From: Mesorhizobium loti CJ3sym
GTDB taxonomy: Bacteria; Pseudomonadota; Alphaproteobacteria; Rhizobiales; Rhizobiaceae
Direction: 5' to 3'
Length of the DNA stretch: 64,000 nt
Assembly (NCBI RefSeq): GCF_000472785.1
Contig: NZ_AXAL01000021.1
Location: forward strand, 79,399-143,398
The notes beneath the pieces were generated by a model. That model was not told where the DNA came from, made no database searches, and was given only the letters and a program-made list of their open reading frames with translations. Numbering within the stretch: the stretch's first letter is position 1; every line of letters begins with the position of its first letter. This document shows positions 37,801 through 45,565 of this stretch, one piece after another. The translations under genes were made by a program, and so were the position numbers.

Positions 37801-38362
37801 CAAGGCTTCACCCGTGCTGGATGCCGATGCCGAACCGGGTTTTGCCGTACTGCGCGGGCTCGCCTTGCACAAACTGCTGCAGATGTTGCCCGGCATTGCC
37901 GAGGATGAGCGCCATGGCGCCGCGGAGCGCTACCTGGCAAGGGTCGGTGTCGAGTGGCCGGTGTCAGAACGGGAAAAGGCCCTGGCATCGGTTATCGCCA
38001 TCCTTGCCGATCCGGACCTCGGCCAGCTGTTCGCGCCCTCATCGCGTGCCGAGGTGGCGATCATGGGCAGCCTGGAGGTTAGGGGCAAAACGCGCTCGAT
38101 TTCCGGCAAGATCGACCGATTGGCGGTGACAGCGGATACGGTCTCGATCGTCGACTACAAGACCAACCGGCCGGCGCCCGCCTCTTTGGCCGAGGTCCCG
38201 CCGGCCTATCTGCTGCAGCTCGCGCTCTATCGCGCCCTGCTGCAGCCGCTTTATCCCGGGCGGGAGATCAAGGCGGCCCTGCTGTTCACCGAAGCGCCGC
38301 GGCTGATCGAACTGCCGGCCAGGGCCATGGATGACGCCCTTGCCCGACTCACGGGAGCGTGA
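34850..38362 (+). CDS. addA: Double-strand break repair helicase-nuclease AddA
   Basis: The 1170-aa UvrD-like helicase with C-terminal nuclease is the partner of AddB. Helicase motif I is ANAGSGKTHVLAQR, motif Ia LCLTYTRAAAANM, motif II LLDEAQDTSPDQW, motif III VGDEKQSIYSFQGA, and motif V/VI VMTVHAAKGLEAPVVF and LLYVGMTRAEDRL. The nuclease has GKIDRLAV...IVDYKTNRP. The start is chosen at ATG 34850 overlapping the addB stop; 14 Arg-rich in-frame codons upstream belong to the addB end. Confidence 0.95.
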   Translation: MKKAYPIPSDTANSQARAADPQNSAWVSANAGSGKTHVLAQRVIRLLLNGTDPSKILCLTYTRAAAANMSNRVFSTLSDWTVLGDAELSAKVEALEGRRPDRDTMRRARRLFAEALETPGGLKIQTIHAFCESVLHQFPLEANIPAHFELLDSQMEASLFASARREMISGTAAGNADLADAFAAVLERGGEAGLDVLLGEIVRKRDGLRDFLDAVGRDSFQPLFDEFHFHAGRTADGIAASVWPLPGFLPDYFADFAQAAESTDARSVLNNILPYARQAFAESDPIRRLQLLARAFLKTDGDPYDPAKAFKKALTDRLPDLAERYLSAAKAIIETVDRLALFRMLEGTAAALTIADWLIARYEALKRSRGFLDFNDLITRTVNLLARPDAGPWVQYKLDQGIDHILLDEAQDTSPDQWEVVKRLAEEFFAGFGARDRVHRTVFAVGDEKQSIYSFQGAAPDSFADSRLLFAGRVRDAEASFADLKLTWSFRSTDDVLAAVDRVFADPIVRRGISHDPDPLNHKAIRTDAPGYVEVWPSIGTEAVDEPDDWTKSIDHAHAPAVRVAENVAATIAGWIGKGEIIEGRGKRLRPGDVLVLVRKRDSFVHALTRALKRRDIPVAGADRLSLPGHIAVKDLIALGHLLIQPQDDLSLAAVLRSPIFDLPEETLFALAAQRPPGLSLATSVRQHAGDDEVLAKVVAQLDVWTNEAAFQPVFEFYAGLLARDGVRRKMIARLGPEAGDILDEFLSFCLAEERTSLPGLEAFLSTLENAGPEIKREMDQTRDEVRVMTVHAAKGLEAPVVFLVDGGSAPFSDQHLPRLMPFKGSGSYWEGKGYLWRSASDVANGFSKAAAARARELADDEYRRLLYVGMTRAEDRLIVCGYHGKRAPNAGTWHSIVSRALIGAPESEQRPHPASGEPVYRFHVTKLPPVAPSTSEQARQADAFGPLPATLFRPLPPFEDLPRPLSPSGASALIDEGKEAVVDKASPVLDADAEPGFAVLRGLALHKLLQMLPGIAEDERHGAAERYLARVGVEWPVSEREKALASVIAILADPDLGQLFAPSSRAEVAIMGSLEVRGKTRSISGKIDRLAVTADTVSIVDYKTNRPAPASLAEVPPAYLLQLALYRALLQPLYPGREIKAALLFTEAPRLIELPARAMDDALARLTGA

Positions 38363-38438
38363 CACAAGACCCGCTTGAAGAAAGGCCCGACAACCACCAC
38401 ATTTGGTGCGACAAAGAACTCTCGAAAGGATTTTCCGG

Positions 38439-38762
38439 ATGGGTGCCACCGTCAAGGTCGACAAGAACAATTTCCAGGCCGACGTGCTCAACGCCAACGT
38501 GCCGGTCGTGGTTGATTTCTGGGCGGAATGGTGCGGACCGTGCAAGATGATCGCGCCGGCGCTCGAAGACATCGCCACCGAGCTCGGTGCCAAGGTCAAG
38601 ATCGCCAAGCTCAACATCGACGAGAACCCCGAACTCGCCGCCCAGTTCGGCGTGCGCTCGATCCCGACCTTGATGATCTTCAAGGGCGGCGAGATGGCCG
38701 ATATAAAGGTCGGTGCATTGCCGAAGACCGCGCTGTCGCATTGGATCAACGGCAACCTCTGA
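38439..38762 (+). CDS. trxA: Thioredoxin
   Basis: A 107-aa cytoplasmic thioredoxin with the classical active site FWAEWCGPCKM (C32, C35), the cis-proline region SIPTLMIF and the C-terminal helix. Start ATG 38439 lies 8 bases after AAAGGA; the frame is open earlier but the shorter form matches the family. It is the last gene of the amgK-murU-addBA-trxA run and is followed by a strong terminator. Confidence 0.96.
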   Translation: MGATVKVDKNNFQADVLNANVPVVVDFWAEWCGPCKMIAPALEDIATELGAKVKIAKLNIDENPELAAQFGVRSIPTLMIFKGGEMADIKVGALPKTALSHWINGNL

Positions 38763-38784
38763 TCCGTCCGAAATTCATGATGTC

Positions 38785-38811
38785 AAGCCCGGCTTCGTGC
38801 CGGGCTTTTTT
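38785..38811 (+). terminator. Rho-independent terminator of trxA
   Basis: Stem AAGCCCGGC (38785-38793), loop TTCGT, GCCGGGCTT (38799-38807), followed by a T run. Confidence 0.92.
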
Positions 38812-38894
38812 GTTGGTGTCATTTCTGCCGGGCTCTGGCCCTCGCGCCCGCGCTCTCCATGTCTTCTGTTGGCAGCAGAAGCAGGGAGAACGCC

Positions 38895-39176
38895 ATGACC
38901 GGATCCGCCAAAGCCACCGTCTTTATCGACAATGATCGCGTCATCGTCACCGAATACCGCTTCCAGCCGGGCGACAACACCGGCTGGCACCGCCATGGCC
39001 ACGACTATGTCGTGGTGCCGCTGATGGATGGCAAGCTGAAGCTGGTGACCAAGGACGGCGAAACCTTCGCCGAGATGAAGAAAGGCGCGCCCTATTTCCG
39101 CAAGGAGGGCGTCGAACACGACGTCATCAGTGCCAATGAAGGCGAATATGCTTTTATCGAGATCGAGCTGAAGTAG
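38895..39176 (+). CDS. Small cupin-domain protein
   Basis: A 93-aa single-domain cupin: GWHRHGHDYVVVPL carries three histidines (H32, H34, H36) of the metal site, and the second motif region has PYFRKEGVEHDV. Such proteins bind a metal ion and small ligands, and may be enzymes or sensors. Start ATG 38895 follows AGGGAGAA. It stands alone between two terminator-bounded units. The substrate is unknown. Confidence 0.8.
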   Translation: MTGSAKATVFIDNDRVIVTEYRFQPGDNTGWHRHGHDYVVVPLMDGKLKLVTKDGETFAEMKKGAPYFRKEGVEHDVISANEGEYAFIEIELK

Positions 39177-39300
39177 GGCCAGGTCCGGCGTTGGCCGCAA
39201 GCCGACATGCTGGAGATCCATCCTCCTGATGGAGTGCCATCAATGCGATCTTGATGGCAATGGCGAATTAGCCTCTATTCCTCTATCGAAGGAGTTTGAA

Positions 39301-39543
39301 ATGGCCGAACCACGGCTCTCGGTCCGCAGCGCAAAAGCGCGCGACCTTGCTCGTAGACTTGCTCGTCGAGAGAGCCGCTCGATAGTCGATGTGGTCGAGC
39401 GCGCGCTTGAATCCTACGCGATTCGGGAGGCGGCCCTTGAACCCGCTTCCACCTTCTATGCCAGCCTGACCGCCAGCAATGACATTGATCTGGAGAAAGT
39501 TATTCGCGAAAATCGGCAGGTTCGTTCGGGAGTTGAGCTTTGA
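39301..39543 (+). CDS. VapB-like antitoxin, without recognisable toxin gene
   Basis: The 80-aa protein resembles Rv0623/PSK-type antitoxins: LSVRSAKARDLARRLARRESRSIVDVVERALESYA is a typical ribbon-helix-helix DNA-binding region and a short C-terminal tail follows. The ATG has AAGGAG 8 bases upstream. Normally a PIN-domain vapC overlaps the antitoxin stop. Here the sequence after the stop gives only TTG AAG CGC CAA ACC AGT TAA, then folC on the other strand. The toxin has therefore been lost or never existed here. Confidence 0.72.
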   Translation: MAEPRLSVRSAKARDLARRLARRESRSIVDVVERALESYAIREAALEPASTFYASLTASNDIDLEKVIRENRQVRSGVEL

Positions 39544-39566
39544 AGCGCCAAACCAGTTAAGGCGTC

Positions 39567-40892
39567 TCAGGTCGGCGGCGTGCCGTTCTCGGCCAACACC
39601 GCGCCGACGAAGTAAAGCGATCCGCCGATCAGGATCCGCGGCGGCGGACCGTCCCAGGTGTCGCGCAACAGCATCAGCGCGCTGGCGACGGAACTCACCG
39701 GTTCGGCCGTCAGCCCGGCTTCCGTCGCGCGGATCGCCAGTTCGTCGTTCGGCACGCCGGCTTCGCTCATGCTCACCGGCACCGTGTAGACATGCCGGGC
39801 CAGGCCCTTGAAGGCACGGAAGTAGCCGCTCTGGTCCTTGGTGTTGATCATGCCGGAGATGAGGAACAGCGGACGCGGGTTCCTTTCCTCCTGCTCGGCC
39901 AGCGCCTCGGCAACAACCACGCCGGCGCCCGGATTGTGGCCGCCGTCGAGCCAGATGTCGGCGCCCTTCGGCGCCAGCTCCACCAGCCTGCCTTGTGACA
40001 GCTTCTGCATGCGACCGGGCCAGGCGACATTGGTCATTGCCTTCTCGGCGGCACGGTGGCTGATCTCGAAGCCGGCAGCCTTGACGGCGGCGATGGCCGC
40101 GGCCGCATTGGCGAATTGGTGGCGCCCGGGCAGGCGCGGTGGCGGCAGGTCCATCAGGCCGTCTTCGTCCTGGTAGACCATGCGGCCGTTTTCCTCGAAA
40201 GCGAGGAAATCTTGGCCGTAGACGAAGGTAGGGCACTCCAGCCGCTCGGCGGTTTCGATCAGCGCCTGCAGCGCCGTCTCGCTTTCCTGGGCGCCGATCA
40301 CCACTGGACAGCCGCGCTTCATGATGCCGGCCTTTTCGACGGCGATCAGTTCGACTCGGTCGCCGAGATAGGCTTCGTGGTCGAGCGACACCGGCATGAT
40401 CACCGACACCGCCGGCCTGGCGATAACATTGGTGGCGTCCAGACGGCCGCCGAGACCGACCTCGATGATCGCGGCCGCCGCCGGATGTTCGGAAAACAGG
40501 ATGAAGGTGACAGCGGAGAGGATTTCGAAGACGGTGATCTTCTGACCGCCATTGGCCTTGGCGACGCGGGTTATAGCTTCGGCGAACACCTTGTCGTCGA
40601 CCAGCCTGCCGCCACCCTCGGCGGCCAACCGATAGCGCTCGGCCCAGTTCACCAGATGCGGCGAGGTGTGGATATGGACAAGGTGGCCGGCGGCTTCGAG
40701 CAGCGCGCGCGAAAAGGCGGCGCAGGAGCCCTTGCCGTTGGTGCCGGCAATATGGATGACGGGCGGCAGCAGGTCCTGCGGATTGCCAAGCCGTTCCAGA
40801 AGCCGCGTGATGCGGTCGAGCGAAAGGTCGAAGCCTTTCGGATGAAGCGCCATCAGGGCTTCGATTTCGCGGTCGGCGGCGAGCGTTGTCAT
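39567..40892 (-). CDS. folC: Dihydrofolate synthase / folylpolyglutamate synthase
   Basis: The 441-aa Mur-ligase-type enzyme adds glutamate to dihydropteroate and folates using ATP. It has a P-loop HIAGTNGKGSCAAF near the N-terminus, SPHLVNWAERYRL, FEILSAVTFILF and EVGLGGRLDATNVI. The C-terminal ligase domain has LDGGHNPGA. Start ATG 40892 (MTTLAADRE) has GAGGA upstream. It is the last gene of the trpFBA-accD-folC set on the minus strand, separated from accD by a palindrome. Confidence 0.93.
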   Translation of the reverse strand: MTTLAADREIEALMALHPKGFDLSLDRITRLLERLGNPQDLLPPVIHIAGTNGKGSCAAFSRALLEAAGHLVHIHTSPHLVNWAERYRLAAEGGGRLVDDKVFAEAITRVAKANGGQKITVFEILSAVTFILFSEHPAAAAIIEVGLGGRLDATNVIARPAVSVIMPVSLDHEAYLGDRVELIAVEKAGIMKRGCPVVIGAQESETALQALIETAERLECPTFVYGQDFLAFEENGRMVYQDEDGLMDLPPPRLPGRHQFANAAAAIAAVKAAGFEISHRAAEKAMTNVAWPGRMQKLSQGRLVELAPKGADIWLDGGHNPGAGVVVAEALAEQEERNPRPLFLISGMINTKDQSGYFRAFKGLARHVYTVPVSMSEAGVPNDELAIRATEAGLTAEPVSSVASALMLLRDTWDGPPPRILIGGSLYFVGAVLAENGTPPT

Positions 40893-41014
40893 GACAAAAT
40901 CCTCGCGCATGGCCCGAGAGCCAGAATCGCTCCCGGAATGGCCATGGCAATCAAAAGGCTACAGCGCGCCATGCAGGTGGCGCAATCGCCGTTCGCGGCG
41001 GGCAAAGTCGTGTT

Positions 41015-41066
41015 TTGTGCATGTCGTTTCCCCAAAACCGAGGCCACTTTTGTGCGACATGCACAA
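41015..41066. repeat. Intergenic palindrome, type B (REP-like)
   Basis: Perfect arms TTGTGCATGTCG (41015-41026) and CGACATGCACAA (41055-41066) enclose CCCCAAAACCGAGGCCACTTTTG. It lies between the accD stop and folC. Rhizobial genomes hold many copies of a similar palindrome. Its core AAAACCG...CACTTTT is shared with the type A and C elements in this window. Confidence 0.75.
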
Positions 41067-41073
41067 TGTCGCG

Positions 41074-42000
41074 TCAGGCCTGCGGCCGGGCTTCCGCGGC
41101 AATCACTGCCGGCGGCAGGATTTCCGGCTCCAGCGGCTTTTGCTCGACCGGCATCTTGAGCAGCATCTTCAACAGCCGCGCTATCGTTTCGCGCATCTCA
41201 AGCCGCGACACGACCATGTCGACCATGCCGTGCTCCATCAGATATTCGGAGCGTTGGAAACCGTCCGGCAGCTTTTCCCGGATGGTCTGTTCGATGACGC
41301 GCGGACCGGCAAAACCGATCAGCGCGCCAGGTTCGGCGATGTGCACGTCGCCCAGCATGGCATAGGAGGCGGTGACGCCACCGGTGGTCGGATTGGTCAG
41401 CACGACGATATAGGGCAGGCCAGCTTCCTTCAGCCGGTCGACGCCGACCGTGGTGCGCGGCAATTGCATGAGGGACAAGATGCCTTCCTGCATGCGGGCG
41501 CCACCGGAGGCGGCAAACAAGATCAGCGGGCGCTTTCGCTGCAAGGCAACCTCGAAACCATGGACGATGGCGTCACCGGCGGCCATGCCGAGCGAGCCAC
41601 CCATGAAGGCGAAATCCTGCACCGTCACCACCACGGGCAGGCCCTCGACGGTGCCCAGCGCGTTGATGATGGCGTCTTCCAGGCCGGTCTTGGCCTTGGC
41701 ATCCTTCAGCCGGTCGACATAGCGCTTCTCGTCGCGGAATTTCAGCGGATCCTGGACGACCTTGGGGTTCTCAAGCTGCTCATACTTTCCGTCGTCGAAG
41801 AAGAATTTCAGCCGCTCCTTGGCCGAGATCTTCATATGATGACCGGACGACGGAATGACGAACTGGTTGGATTCAAGGTCCTTGTGGAACACCATTTCGC
41901 CGGTCTCCGGATCCTTGATCCAGAGATTTTCGGGCATGTCGGTGCGCCGGCCGAGCATCGAATTGATCTTCGGGCGAACGTAATTGGTGATCCAGTTCAT
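41074..42000 (-). CDS. accD: Acetyl-CoA carboxylase carboxyltransferase subunit beta
   Basis: The 308-aa beta subunit of the carboxyltransferase makes malonyl-CoA for fatty acid synthesis with AccA. Conserved: DPLKFRDEKRYVDRL, FAFMGGSLGMAAGD, FAASGGARMQEGILSLMQ, LTNPTTGGVTASYAMLGD and GFAGPRVIEQTIREKLP. The N-terminal four-cysteine zinc ribbon of E. coli AccD is not preserved: the matching region reads WIKDPETGEMVFHKDLE, and no cysteine occurs in the whole protein. Position after trpA follows the common order in alphaproteobacteria. Confidence 0.95.
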   Translation of the reverse strand: MNWITNYVRPKINSMLGRRTDMPENLWIKDPETGEMVFHKDLESNQFVIPSSGHHMKISAKERLKFFFDDGKYEQLENPKVVQDPLKFRDEKRYVDRLKDAKAKTGLEDAIINALGTVEGLPVVVTVQDFAFMGGSLGMAAGDAIVHGFEVALQRKRPLILFAASGGARMQEGILSLMQLPRTTVGVDRLKEAGLPYIVVLTNPTTGGVTASYAMLGDVHIAEPGALIGFAGPRVIEQTIREKLPDGFQRSEYLMEHGMVDMVVSRLEMRETIARLLKMLLKMPVEQKPLEPEILPPAVIAAEARPQA

Positions 42001-42048
42001 CGCTTCGGCTCCTGTCCTGACGAAGATTTGGGAAGAGAGGTAGGAGAA

Positions 42049-42888
42049 CTATTCGGCGGCAGCAAGGCGGGCAGAGCGCACACCTTGCGCCAGGCCGCTG
42101 ACCAGCGTGGCGACGGCCTCGGCTGGGTCGGCGGTCTTCTCACCCTTCGGCCCCAGCACATTGGCGACCGCATTGACGATCGCGGTGCCGACGACGACAC
42201 CATCGGCACTGGCGCCGATCACTCGTGCCTGCTCGGCGGTCTTGACGCCGAAGCCGACGCAGACCGGCAGGTCGGTGTGACCCTTGATGCGCTTAACGGC
42301 GGCGGCGACCTTGCCGGTGTCGGCCAGTGCCGAGCCGGTGATGCCGGTCATCGACACGTAGTAGACGAAGCCTGACGTGTTCTGCAGCACCTTGGGCAGG
42401 CGCTTGTCGTCGGTGGTCGGCGTCGCCAGCCGGATGAAGTTGATGCCGGCCTTGAGCGCCGGAATGCAGAGTTCCTCATCCATCTCCGGCGGCAGGTCGA
42501 CGACGATCAGCCCATCGATGCCGCTGGCCAAGGCATCGCTGAGGAAGCGGTCGACGCCGTAGACGTAGATCGGGTTGTAATAGCCCATCAGCACGATCGG
42601 CGTTTCATTGTCGCCGGCGCGGAAATCCGACGCCATCTTCAGTGTCTTCACGAGGGTCTGGCCAGCTTTCAGTGCGCGCAGGCCCGCCGCCTGGATCGCC
42701 GGGCCGTCAGCCATCGGATCGGAAAACGGCATGCCTAGCTCGATGACATCGCTGCCGGCGCCCGGCAGGGCCTTCATGATCGACAGCGAGGTGTCGTAGT
42801 CCGGGTCGCCGCCCATGAAATAGGTGACGAGCGCCGGCCTGCCTTCGGCCTTGAGTCTCGCCATGCGGCGGTCGATGCGGGTGGTCAT
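42049..42888 (-). CDS. trpA: Tryptophan synthase alpha chain
   Basis: The 279-aa TIM-barrel enzyme cleaves indole-3-glycerol phosphate to indole and glyceraldehyde 3-phosphate. The catalytic region VIELGMPFSDPMADGPAIQ contains the essential Glu and Asp, and GVDRFL...DGLIVVDLPPEE-like GLIVVDLPPEMDEEL and VGFGVKTAEQA follow. It works in a complex with TrpB, encoded one base upstream. Confidence 0.97.
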   Translation of the reverse strand: MTTRIDRRMARLKAEGRPALVTYFMGGDPDYDTSLSIMKALPGAGSDVIELGMPFSDPMADGPAIQAAGLRALKAGQTLVKTLKMASDFRAGDNETPIVLMGYYNPIYVYGVDRFLSDALASGIDGLIVVDLPPEMDEELCIPALKAGINFIRLATPTTDDKRLPKVLQNTSGFVYYVSMTGITGSALADTGKVAAAVKRIKGHTDLPVCVGFGVKTAEQARVIGASADGVVVGTAIVNAVANVLGPKGEKTADPAEAVATLVSGLAQGVRSARLAAAE

Positions 42889-42889
42889 T

Positions 42890-44110
42890 CTAAAGCTCCA
42901 TCCCCAGAATTTTGCCCACTGTGAAAATGTCCTTGTCGCCGCGGCCGCACAAATTCATGACGATGATCTGGTCCTTGCCCATGTTCGGCGCGCGCTTGAT
43001 CACCTCGGCCAGCGCATGCGCCGGCTCCAGCGCCGGAATGATGCCCTCCAGCCGGGTCAGCAACTGGAACGCCTCGAGTGCCTCTGAATCCATGATCGGC
43101 ACGTATTCGACACGATTGGATTCCTTCAGCCACGAATGTTCCGGGCCGATGCCGGGATAGTCGAGGCCGGCCGAGATCGAATGGCCTTCCATGATCTGGC
43201 CGTCGGAGGTCTGCAGCAGGTAGGTGCGGTTGCCGTGCAGAACGCCGGGCGAACCGGCGGTAAGCGACGCACAGTGCTCGTCACCATCAAGGCCCTTGCC
43301 GCCGGCTTCGACGCCGACGATCTTCACATCCGTGTCGTCGAGGAAGGGGTGGAACAGGCCGATGGCGTTTGAGCCGCCGCCCACCGCTGCGACAAGCAAG
43401 TCCGGCAGCCGGCCTTCCGCCTCCAGCATCTGTTCCTTGGCCTCGCGGCCGATGACCGACTGCAGCTCCCGCACGATCTCGGGATAGGGGTGCGGACCCG
43501 CAGCGGTGCCGATCATGTAGTAGGTGTCGTCGACATTCGTCACCCAATCGCGAAGCGCCTCGTTCATGGCATCCTTCAATGTGCCGTGACCGGAAGTTAC
43601 CGGCACCACCTCGGCGCCGAGCAGCTTCATGCGGAAAACGTTGGGCGCCTGACGCTGCACGTCGGTCGCACCCATGTAAACCACGCAAGGCAAGCCGAAG
43701 CGCGCGGCAACTGTCGCCGACGCAACGCCGTGCTGGCCGGCACCGGTCTCGGCGATAATGCGCGTCTTGCCCATGCGCTTGGCAAGGAGAATCTGGCCGA
43801 GGCAGTTGTTGATCTTGTGTGAGCCGGTGTGGTTGAGCTCGTCGCGCTTGAAATAGATTTTCGCGCCGCCGAGATGTTGGGTCAGCCTTTGGGCGAAATA
43901 GAGCGGACTGGGCCGGCCGGTATAGTGCTTGTTGAGATGCTCTACCTCGGCCTTGAAGGCCGGGTCGGTCTTGGCGAAGGTCCAGTGCTTTTCGAGGTCC
44001 AGGATCAGTGGCATCAGCGTTTCGGCAACGAAACGACCGCCGAAAATGCCGAACATACCCTGTTCGTCGGGTCCGGTGCGGAAGGAATTGGGTGTCGCCG
44101 GCTTGTTCAT
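42890..44110 (-). CDS. trpB: Tryptophan synthase beta chain
   Basis: The 406-aa PLP enzyme condenses indole with serine. The PLP lysine is K99 in NHTGSHKINNCLGQ; AETGAGQHGVASATVAA and GGGSNAIGLFHPF (phosphate-binding) are present. The stop is one base before trpA on the minus strand. It is preceded by trpF with a gap of 28 bases. Confidence 0.98.
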   Translation of the reverse strand: MNKPATPNSFRTGPDEQGMFGIFGGRFVAETLMPLILDLEKHWTFAKTDPAFKAEVEHLNKHYTGRPSPLYFAQRLTQHLGGAKIYFKRDELNHTGSHKINNCLGQILLAKRMGKTRIIAETGAGQHGVASATVAARFGLPCVVYMGATDVQRQAPNVFRMKLLGAEVVPVTSGHGTLKDAMNEALRDWVTNVDDTYYMIGTAAGPHPYPEIVRELQSVIGREAKEQMLEAEGRLPDLLVAAVGGGSNAIGLFHPFLDDTDVKIVGVEAGGKGLDGDEHCASLTAGSPGVLHGNRTYLLQTSDGQIMEGHSISAGLDYPGIGPEHSWLKESNRVEYVPIMDSEALEAFQLLTRLEGIIPALEPAHALAEVIKRAPNMGKDQIIVMNLCGRGDKDIFTVGKILGMEL

Positions 44111-44138
44111 CGCCGATCTCCTGGTTCGAAAAAATTGT

Positions 44139-44798
44139 TCAGGCGGCGCGGTCGTCGCGTGCTGCCCTGACGGCCCGGAAAAACTGTTCGATCAGCGCCG
44201 GATCCTTGACGCCCGGGGCGCTTTCCACGCCCGAGGAAATGTCTATTCCGGGTGGGTTGGCAAGCCGAAGGGCATCGCCGATGTTGGCGGCGTTGATCCC
44301 ACCGGAAAGCATGTAATCGACGCCGGCGTCAAGGCCGGCAAGGATACGCCAGTCGAAGGCGACGCCATTGCCGCCCGGCAATACGGAGCCCTTTGGTGGC
44401 TTGGCGTCGAACAGGAATCGGTCGGCGACGCCGATGAACGGCTTGATCCGGTCGAGGTCGGCAGCCTCGCTGAGCGGCAGCGCCTTCATCACCGGCAGGC
44501 CGCAGCGGGCCTTCAGTTCGGCCACACGCTCCGGTGTTTCCGAGCCGTGCAACTGGAGCATATCGGGCTGCATGGCCGTGACGATCTCATCCAGGAAGGC
44601 GTCGCTGGCGTCGACCGTGACAGCGACCGCCAGGGCCTTGCCGCGCGCCGCTTCGCGCAGACGCCCGGCTTCCGCCGGCTCGACATAGCGGGGGCTTTTC
44701 GCAAAGAAAATAAAACCGACATGGCTGGCGCCGCGGGCCAGCGCCGCGGCCATTGCCTGGTCGGTCTTCAAGCCGCAGATTTTGATATCGAGCGCCAT
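44139..44798 (-). CDS. trpF: Phosphoribosylanthranilate isomerase
   Basis: The 219-aa TIM-barrel isomerase is the third step of tryptophan synthesis. It has IKICGLKTDQAMAAA with the catalytic cysteine near the N-terminus, QLHGSETPERV, the catalytic-Asp region DRFLFDAKPPKGSVLPGGNGVAFDW, and ISSGVESAPGVKDP near the end. It is the first gene of the trpF-trpB-trpA-accD-folC run. Confidence 0.95.
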   Translation of the reverse strand: MALDIKICGLKTDQAMAAALARGASHVGFIFFAKSPRYVEPAEAGRLREAARGKALAVAVTVDASDAFLDEIVTAMQPDMLQLHGSETPERVAELKARCGLPVMKALPLSEAADLDRIKPFIGVADRFLFDAKPPKGSVLPGGNGVAFDWRILAGLDAGVDYMLSGGINAANIGDALRLANPPGIDISSGVESAPGVKDPALIEQFFRAVRAARDDRAA

Positions 44799-44910
44799 GG
44801 CGCGGGAATTGGCATGAAACGCGCCAAGAGTCGAGAAAAAGCATGCTGTTTGCCGGCACGCCCAAAGGCGCTACCTATGGATAGACAGCTTGCCAGGCGG
44901 GAGAAAGATC

Positions 44911-45129
44911 ATGGCCGACAGAACCGTTGCCGAACTCAGACAGAAGATCGCGCAGGCGCATGAGGTCATCGCGCATCTGATGGACAAGGCCGCCTTCAAC
45001 GGTGCCGAAGCGCACCGCGCGCTGGATTATTTCGGCAGCGACGCTTTCGACGATAACTTCCTGCCCTGGCCGCACCATGGCGACGAAGGGTTGCGGCCGG
45101 ATGAACTTAATGCGGCGAATGACGATTGA
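44911..45129 (+). CDS. Small hypothetical protein
   Basis: A 72-aa soluble acidic protein (MADRTVAELRQKIAQAHEVIAHLMDKAAFNG...) with a helical first half and an Asp/Pro-rich second half. ATG 44911 follows GGGAG at about 8 bases. There is no signal peptide and no known motif. The next gene begins 7 bases after its stop, so the two may be co-transcribed. No function can be assigned. Confidence 0.6.
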   Translation: MADRTVAELRQKIAQAHEVIAHLMDKAAFNGAEAHRALDYFGSDAFDDNFLPWPHHGDEGLRPDELNAANDD

Positions 45130-45135
45130 TCTACC

Positions 45136-45564
45136 ATGCTTCAGATCGCGATGCCGTGCGAAGAAATCGATTGTTCCGGCCTATTCGACGCTTGGGTTTG
45201 GCGGATACCAGCCACCCATTCGCCATTGATGATCGGCCACTTCGGGGACACGGTTTTTGGCGCGCCGGACGGCTCTCACTGGTTACTGTCAATATTGGAT
45301 GGCGATTACCAGCTGATCGCGCGAAGTCCTGCGGACTTCAATCTTCTGAACAAAAATCCGCAAAATATGGACGACTGGTTTTGCTGGAACTGGGCTGCGA
45401 TGGCGTTCGAAAATGGAATCGTGCCGAAGGAAGGCCAATGCCTGGGATGGAAGATCGCCCCCGCCCTGGGCGGCCGCATAGGGATCGAGGAAATCATGAT
45501 CTACCCCCGCAGGGCTTACCTGAGCATTCAGGGCCAGTTGCTCAGGCAAGTTAATCAAGCTTAG
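45136..45564 (+). CDS. DUF1851-like (Tdi1-type) protein
   Basis: The 142-aa cytoplasmic protein resembles DUF1851, the C-terminal domain of the T6SS immunity protein Tdi1. Marks are GHFGDTVFGAPDGSHWLLS, a middle WFCWNWAAMAFENGIVPKEGQCLGWKIAPALGG and an ending YLSIQGQLLRQV. Proteins of this group counter ADP-ribosylating or other effectors in some bacteria, and are often found as isolated genes. No effector or secretion gene lies in this window, so it may be an orphan immunity protein. No strong ribosome site is seen. Confidence 0.7.
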   Translation: MLQIAMPCEEIDCSGLFDAWVWRIPATHSPLMIGHFGDTVFGAPDGSHWLLSILDGDYQLIARSPADFNLLNKNPQNMDDWFCWNWAAMAFENGIVPKEGQCLGWKIAPALGGRIGIEEIMIYPRRAYLSIQGQLLRQVNQA

Positions 45565-45565
45565 C

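Noticed and set aside
40891..42375. 494-codon plus-strand open frame across the folC/accD region
   Set aside because: Antisense to accD and trpA; composition typical of reverse-frame read-through.
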